Positions 6,479 through 10,834 of a stretch of DNA of 10,834 nt are shown here, piece after piece. Numbering within the stretch: position 1 is the first letter of the stretch; each line of letters begins with the position of its first letter. A program made the translations under genes and the position numbers. The notes below the pieces were generated by a model. That model made no database searches. It saw nothing but the letters and a program-made list of their open reading frames with translations, and was not told where the DNA came from. The DNA comes from JAWBSP01 sp964632175 (lineage in GTDB: Archaea; Hadarchaeota; Hadarchaeia; Hadarchaeales; JAWBSP01), in assembly GCA_964632175.1 (NCBI GenBank), contig CAZWBJ010000028.1, positions 1 through 10,834 on the forward strand, written 5' to 3'.

Positions 6479-8572
6479 CTAGCCCCACCGCATCTTGTCC
6501 AGGGTGGAGCATAGGCCCTCCACTGCCCGATCGAACTCCTCTTTTGTCAGCTGCCTCTCGCTGAACATGGCCTTCTCATAGACCTCAACGAAGGACTGAA
6601 ACTCCTTGAGCGGGAAGCCCTCGAACTTCTGAGCCAGCTCCTTGGCCACCTCCCTGGCCGTCTGGTTCACCCTCACCTCGTACCGCCCGGAGCCCACCAG
6701 CATGCCCAAGAACTGGTGGTAGGCGGCGATGATGCCGTCCCTGTACTTCTTGGCCGAGGAGAAGTCCTCCAGCATCTTCCTCAGGCCGGCCGAGGGCGGG
6801 GGTGCTCCTTCGGCCCTCTTCTTCTTCCCAAAGAGGATGAGGAGGGGAAGCACGACAGCGGAAGCGCCAAAGGCCATGAGGGCCCACGGAACCTCCCTCG
6901 ACTCTCCCGCGATCACTTCAAAGGTGTGATTGGCGGATTTAGAGGCTATGTATCCCTGGATGGGGGGGTCAAAGGAGGCCTGGATGGTGTGCCTCCCGGG
7001 CTCCAAGTTTTGGGTCGGAACGCTTGAGGAGTATTCTCCTAGGTTGTCGGTGGTGGTCGATGTGGAGGGGTGGTTATCCAAGAGGAGGGTGATGGTTTGA
7101 CCCGGCACTCCCTGACCGAAGTCGTCGATGAGCCTCCCGCTGACCTCAAGCTTCTCCCCCCTTCGCACGGTGTTGGTGAGGAGGGTTAGGTGGAGGGTGG
7201 TTTCGGCCTGGAGGAGGAGGGAGCGCGTGTTCTCGGCGCTGAGCGATCCCTCCCTGAAGGTGGCGGTGAGGTACCTGAGCCCCACTCTCTCCGTCCTCGG
7301 GAAAGAACAGGAGGCCGAGACGAAACCCGTTCCTGTGGTGGCGGAGGCGAGAACCCCCCAAGTGGAGGTGTCCAAGATCTGGACCCGCTTCCCGACCAGC
7401 GGGGAGCCCAAGTAGGTGAGCCTCAGAAAGAAGGTCACGTTTTCCCCACGCTTGGCGCTCTCCTGGCAGTTGAACTCTAGGAGGGGTCTCGGCTGTTCCG
7501 GTTGCTCGTTCTCCTGGGTCTGATATGTGTGGGCGGGGTCGTCGAGCGGGAGGTGGGTGGGTCCTTCTCCGGGCGGCGTGGCGTCAAAGTATACCCATCC
7601 GTAGGGGGGGAAGTAGACCTCCACCTGAGCATGACCGGGCGGTTTATACAGGAGTTTTCCTTCCAGCTCCTCCTTGGGCTGATAACCGAAGACCATCCGC
7701 GCCGGGATGCCGAGACAGCGCAGCAGCACGGCCAGCGTGGTGTTAGCGTGGAAGCAGTGCCCCTGTTTGGACTGAATATAGGTCAGGGCGGCATCCCTCT
7801 CTATTCTGCGTTTGAGGGGGCCGTAGGTGAAGCCCGTCTTGAGATACTCCACCACCTTCAGGGCCTGCCTGTAGGGACCCAAGCTCCTGTCCCTGAGACT
7901 TTCCGCCACCTGCCTCACCTCATCCGGCAGGGAAAGCGGAAGCTGGAGACACTTCTCCTTCACCTCAGTAGGGACTTCTTCCTGAAGTCTCTGCCAGGTA
8001 ACCTCCTCCAACTCTCTGACAGAAGGGGAGGGATGATAGGTGGTGGTATACCTCACCGTGGCGGGGGCCTGGATGGAGAGCCTGAAGGTTCCAGCAAACT
8101 CGTCGCGAAAAAGCTGGAGAGCCGTGACAGGCACGGTCAGGAGGTTGAAAACCTTTGAGGTAGAGGAGGGAACGGGCAGGGAGAATTCACCCCCCATCGC
8201 CCGGAACTCGACGGTGAGAGTGAAGGGAGCATTCTCGCCCTCCTCCTGAACCAAGAAGCCCTCGGTGGTCTTGAGCCAGTCGGTTCCGGTGTAGTAGTCA
8301 GCGCTCTCGATTTTCATGAAGAGAACGGGACTTGTGGGCTCCACCGTGAAGAGCACGGCGGGGGAATCTGGGGGAACTTGGTTCTCCCCTGAGGGGATGG
8401 GCCATTCGTCGGAGGAAGGGGGGAGGGAGGTGTTCTCCGGGCCCCAAGGTGAGTAACCTGGCCCCTCCTGTCCACCCGCCCCATACTCCGGGGAGGCTCC
8501 CCCATACTCCACCTCGTAAGCCATGACGACGGGGAGGAGGAAGATCAGGAGGAGGGAGACCGCTCTCCTCAT
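6479..8572 (-). CDS. Secreted, membrane-anchored transglutaminase-like protein with Ig-like repeats and DUF4129-like tail
   Basis: A 697-residue protein and first gene of the six-gene operon. Residues 1-18 are a signal peptide, followed by a Gly/Pro/Glu/Tyr-rich linker (20-72). A beta-rich domain (72-180) precedes the transglutaminase core (about 215-335). The papain-like triad is complete: Cys273 in GHCFHANTT, His314 in GHAQVEVY and Asp330 in YFDATPPGEG. Two Ig-like modules follow (about 365-450 and 456-555), then a membrane segment (562-582), a basic stop-transfer KKKR and a helical tail of DUF4129 type (600-697). In this superfamily the triad carries out protein cross-linking, amide hydrolysis or peptide cleavage; which applies here is unknown, but the active site should face outside. 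Sequons such as NTS, NTT, NVT and NHT fit an archaeal surface protein. A TATA-like box 26 bases before the ATG suggests a leaderless mRNA. The stop lies one base from the next start. Confidence 0.94.
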   Translation of the reverse strand: MRRAVSLLLIFLLPVVMAYEVEYGGASPEYGAGGQEGPGYSPWGPENTSLPPSSDEWPIPSGENQVPPDSPAVLFTVEPTSPVLFMKIESADYYTGTDWLKTTEGFLVQEEGENAPFTLTVEFRAMGGEFSLPVPSSTSKVFNLLTVPVTALQLFRDEFAGTFRLSIQAPATVRYTTTYHPSPSVRELEEVTWQRLQEEVPTEVKEKCLQLPLSLPDEVRQVAESLRDRSLGPYRQALKVVEYLKTGFTYGPLKRRIERDAALTYIQSKQGHCFHANTTLAVLLRCLGIPARMVFGYQPKEELEGKLLYKPPGHAQVEVYFPPYGWVYFDATPPGEGPTHLPLDDPAHTYQTQENEQPEQPRPLLEFNCQESAKRGENVTFFLRLTYLGSPLVGKRVQILDTSTWGVLASATTGTGFVSASCSFPRTERVGLRYLTATFREGSLSAENTRSLLLQAETTLHLTLLTNTVRRGEKLEVSGRLIDDFGQGVPGQTITLLLDNHPSTSTTTDNLGEYSSSVPTQNLEPGRHTIQASFDPPIQGYIASKSANHTFEVIAGESREVPWALMAFGASAVVLPLLILFGKKKRAEGAPPPSAGLRKMLEDFSSAKKYRDGIIAAYHQFLGMLVGSGRYEVRVNQTAREVAKELAQKFEGFPLKEFQSFVEVYEKAMFSERQLTKEEFDRAVEGLCSTLDKMRWG

Positions 8573-8602
8573 TCTTTATCGAAAGGGAGAGAAGAAATAA
8601 CG
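8573..8602. promoter_or_regulatory. 30-base divergent promoter region
   Basis: The entire gap between the two divergent start codons is 30 bases and AT-rich compared with its surroundings. TTTAT at 8575-8579 is centred 26 bases before the plus-strand ATG (8603). TTATTT, read on the minus strand at 8600-8595, is centred about 26 bases before the minus-strand ATG (8572). Each box therefore lies beside the other gene's start, and each mRNA would be leaderless. Overlapping promoters of this kind would make the two operons compete for, or share, one regulator. GGGAG at 8585-8589 is too far from the plus start (13 bases) to be a good ribosome site. Confidence 0.6.
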
Positions 8603-10198
8603 ATGGAGCGGGTTTGGCTGGTGATTGGAGTGGGTCTTGCCCTCACCCTCCTTCCAACCGTGGCGGCTAAGAGCGCCACCCTATACCCCACGGCAGACAC
8701 CTACGTGGACAATAAGTACCCAAACATCCCCTTTGGGACTTCCTCCTACCTGGGTGTCGAAAACTTGGAAGATCGGGCCCAGCTGGCGTATCTAATGTTT
8801 GACCTCTCAAGCATCCCTCCCAACGCGCAAATCCTCGGGGCCACGCTTCACCTCCGCCACTACTCCGGTTCGTATACCCACCCAGATGTGTTCAGGGTAA
8901 TGGACACCATTTCGGAAACCATGACCTGGAGCACTAGACCGGGCTACTCTACCAGCTGGCAGGCGGAGGGAGTGGGTGCGGATTCCGTTTCTTGGAACGT
9001 GACGGAGGCGGTGAGAAATGCCCTTCCCGCGCGATTCGTTTCCTTCTGTCTGGCGTACACGAGTGTGGGAGAGTATGAATATTTCTACTCAAAGGATTAC
9101 TACTTCTCCCCCTATCGCCCGTATCTCGAACTGGAATACAACACCCCACCGGTGATTGAGAATTACCGGTTCTCCCCATCCTCCGCGGAGTGGGGGTCTT
9201 CCTTCACCTTTTCCGCAAGGTGTTCCGACCCAGACGGCGACAGCCTGAGCGTTACGGTCGTGATGGGGAGGAATAGGCTGCCAATGGAGTTAGTGGGGCC
9301 CAACACCTACAGGCTGAGCTGGACACCGGGGCAGGAGAACATCGGGACGAAGAGTTTTTACATCGAGGCGAGCGACGGGATCTCCGCGGTTACCACCCCC
9401 GCCCACACTCTGACGGTGGAGAAAAAATCCACCTCGCTGAGCCTCTCGATCTCCTCCTCTGAGGTCCGCCTCGGCTCCAGCCTCCGCTTCCAGGGAATCA
9501 TCAATCCATCCATTACGGGGGTGGCGGTAACGCTCGTTTTGGTGGGTCCTGAGAACCTAACGCGGGAGAAGCTGACCTACTCCCAGAACGGTCAGTTTAG
9601 CTTCCTTTTGGAGAACTTCACCAAGAACGACCTCGGATGGTGGAAAGCGGTAGCGTTCTTCGGTGGTAACGAGTACTACAAGGGTTCGACCAGCCCGGAG
9701 GTGAACTTCAGGGTTCTGAAGGCGGCGAGCACCATCAGCGCAAGGGTTTCGGAGAACCTGGTAAGGGGGGACAGGGAGATGGTCATCTCCGGCACCCTCA
9801 ATCCCCCCGGCCTACCGGGAGAGAGGATCGTCCTCAGCTTCTCGGTGGGGGACAGCAGGTTTGAGGAGGAGACCCTCACCGGGCCAGGGGGGGCTTTCTC
9901 CTTCCGGTTCGATCCCTCAAAGCTGGCGGAGCATCATGGAGTGACGAGGTGGACGGGAGAGTGGAGGGTGACGGCGAGCTGGCAGGGCAGTGAGACCCAT
10001 TCGGGGTCCCAGATCCTCTCCTCCTTCATCGTTCTTGCCCCGCTCTGGGTGGAGCAGTGGTTCCCCCTCGCGTCCGCTTTAAGCGCCGGGCTGCTTGGCG
10101 GGCTGGCAGTGGCAGTGGTGAGGGCGAGGAGGACCTACGCCCCTCCCCCACCCTCCAAGTCAAAGGAGAGGCTGGTTTTCGAGGTGAAGGGGGAATGA
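8603..10198 (+). CDS. DNRLRE-domain surface protein with Ig-like repeats and C-terminal membrane anchor
   Basis: A 531-residue exported protein. Residues 1-22 form a signal peptide. Residues 25-179 match the DNRLRE (CBM96-like, disaggregatase-related) beta-sandwich: ATLYPTADTYVDNKYPN, the YLMFDLSSIPPNAQILGATL core, then TWSTRP, VSWNVTEAVR and the closing YRPYLELEY. A cadherin/PKD-like module (182-272) follows, with CSDPDGDSLSV and SWTPGQENIGTKSFYIEASDG; its DPDGD may bind calcium. Two Ig-like modules lie at about 277-371 and 374-476, then a membrane segment (487-507) and a short basic cytoplasmic end. DNRLRE domains occur in archaeal cell-surface proteins and polysaccharide-active enzymes, usually as adhesive or carbohydrate-binding parts. 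No catalytic domain is visible. It may be a structural or adhesive protein of the envelope and, being divergent to the transglutaminase, a candidate client of it (inference). The stop overlaps the next start as ATGA. Confidence 0.9.
   Translation: MERVWLVIGVGLALTLLPTVAAKSATLYPTADTYVDNKYPNIPFGTSSYLGVENLEDRAQLAYLMFDLSSIPPNAQILGATLHLRHYSGSYTHPDVFRVMDTISETMTWSTRPGYSTSWQAEGVGADSVSWNVTEAVRNALPARFVSFCLAYTSVGEYEYFYSKDYYFSPYRPYLELEYNTPPVIENYRFSPSSAEWGSSFTFSARCSDPDGDSLSVTVVMGRNRLPMELVGPNTYRLSWTPGQENIGTKSFYIEASDGISAVTTPAHTLTVEKKSTSLSLSISSSEVRLGSSLRFQGIINPSITGVAVTLVLVGPENLTREKLTYSQNGQFSFLLENFTKNDLGWWKAVAFFGGNEYYKGSTSPEVNFRVLKAASTISARVSENLVRGDREMVISGTLNPPGLPGERIVLSFSVGDSRFEEETLTGPGGAFSFRFDPSKLAEHHGVTRWTGEWRVTASWQGSETHSGSQILSSFIVLAPLWVEQWFPLASALSAGLLGGLAVAVVRARRTYAPPPPSKSKERLVFEVKGE
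10181..10187 (+). promoter_or_regulatory. Strong ribosome binding site deciding the start at 10195
   Basis: GAGGTGA matches the archaeal anti-Shine-Dalgarno complement and ends seven bases before ATG 10195. It lies inside the end of the surface-protein gene. It favours this start over an upstream in-frame ATG at 10057, whose extra 46 residues are a low-complexity shadow of the neighbouring gene. Confidence 0.75.
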
Positions 10199-10830
10199 GG
10201 GCCACGGCTCCGGTCCCCCCAACCAAGGCACCCCCCCAACCTAGGAGACGTGCGGATCTTCTTCTTTCCTGGCTCCCGGCTTTCTTCCTGTGCGGACTGA
10301 TCCTCGCCCACCTCACCTCCTGGCCCCCCCAACTGGAGGAGGTGGGCCAGCTGGCGGTGCTGGGGTGGATGGGGGTGGCCCTCCTCACGGTGGCCTGCGC
10401 GAGGGTGCTGAGACTACTGGGCGGTTCGCCGGAAAGCATCCAGAGCCTAGGGGGGGTTTCCCTCACCTGCTCCCTCAGCCTCCTCTGCCTGTGGATTCTG
10501 CTGGGGGTCTACATTGAGGTGGAGCTCTTCTACTTGATCTCCTATGCCCTCCTCCTCTCCGCCGGATGCGCTCTCCTCGCCTTTTGGCCTAGGAAACCGA
10601 GAAAGCCGGAAAAGGCCGTGGAGCCGCCCCTTCCCCCGGTGCCCGTCGGACCGGCGGAACTCGAGAAGATACAGAAAAAGCTCCTGACGTATATCAAGGA
10701 ACATGGAGGAACGGTTGAGAGGAGGAAGTGCCTGATAGAGCTGGGGCTCACCGACAGTCTTTTTGTGGCGGCGGTCAGGGGGCTGGAGAAGGCGGGGAAG
10801 TTGAGGCTGAAGGAAGGCGTGCTGTTCTGA
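10195..10830 (+). CDS. Four-TM protein with C-terminal winged-helix domain (putative membrane-bound regulator)
   Basis: A 211-residue protein started at ATG 10195, which overlaps the upstream stop as ATGA and has GAGGTGA seven bases before it. A proline/arginine-rich N-terminus (1-20) is followed by four hydrophobic segments at about 22-41, 50-74, 86-107 and 110-131, then a basic, proline-rich linker (132-151). Residues 153-211 look like a winged helix-turn-helix: ELEKIQKKLLTYIKEHGG, RRKCLIELGLTDSLFVAAV as the helix-turn-helix core, and LEKAGKLRLKEGVLF as recognition helix end and wing. Archaea have many membrane-tethered wHTH proteins that may sense the envelope state and act on transcription directly. 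A protein-interaction role for the wHTH is also possible. Being co-transcribed with the DNRLRE surface protein and beside the divergent promoter, it could autoregulate both operons (inference). The stop TGA is four bases from the window end. Confidence 0.82.
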   Translation: MRATAPVPPTKAPPQPRRRADLLLSWLPAFFLCGLILAHLTSWPPQLEEVGQLAVLGWMGVALLTVACARVLRLLGGSPESIQSLGGVSLTCSLSLLCLWILLGVYIEVELFYLISYALLLSAGCALLAFWPRKPRKPEKAVEPPLPPVPVGPAELEKIQKKLLTYIKEHGGTVERRKCLIELGLTDSLFVAAVRGLEKAGKLRLKEGVLF

Positions 10831-10834
10831 ATTT

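Noticed and set aside
7502..8158. A 218-residue plus-strand open frame opposite the transglutaminase
   Set aside because: It lies opposite the catalytic core with an intact Cys-His-Asp triad, shows no domain, and has no promoter or ribosome site that I can see.
10057..10194. Upstream start for the winged-helix membrane protein
   Set aside because: The added 46 residues are an out-of-frame reading of the surface-protein gene, and a strong GAGGTGA site points to ATG 10195.

Overview
The window looks like chromosomal DNA of a GC-rich, probably thermophilic archaeon. Evidence: heavy use of AGG/AGA arginine codons and ATA isoleucine, TTG starts, GGTG/GAGGTGA-type ribosome sites, TATA-like boxes about 26-28 bases before several start codons (leaderless-style promoters), an archaeal-type TctA/DUF112 permease, and a DNRLRE-domain surface protein. 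The lineage cannot be fixed from this sequence; a euryarchaeal or Hadarchaeota-like genome is only a guess. I see no mobile element, CRISPR array, tRNA or rRNA, and no gene-free gap longer than 90 bases.

Layout. (1) Positions 1-1782, minus strand: a small two-gene unit of a membrane-anchored protein with two OB-fold-like domains, overlapping by 8 bases a TctA-family permease that runs off the left edge. (2) Positions 1871-8572, minus strand: a tightly packed six-gene operon, read from right to left: secreted transglutaminase with Ig-like domains and a DUF4129-like tail, DUF4350-like membrane protein, MoxR AAA+ ATPase, DUF58/VWA-like protein, and two polytopic membrane proteins of unknown function. 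Neighbouring genes overlap or lie 1 base apart. (3) Positions 8603-10830, plus strand: a divergent two-gene operon of a DNRLRE/Ig-like surface protein and a four-TM protein with a cytoplasmic winged-helix domain. The two large operons are separated by only 30 bases, with a TATA-like box at each end.

How they may work together. MoxR-DUF58-transglutaminase clusters are a known but poorly understood class of envelope or protein-maturation systems. Here the transglutaminase and the DUF4350-like protein share one design: signal or anchor, extracytoplasmic domain, one TM, and a similar-looking helical cytoplasmic tail. This suggests that both are handled from inside by the MoxR/DUF58 pair. The divergent DNRLRE protein has similar Ig-like modules and the same type of C-terminal anchor, so it may be a substrate or partner at the cell surface, and the membrane winged-helix protein may be its regulator. 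These functional links are inference. The gene calls themselves are well supported.
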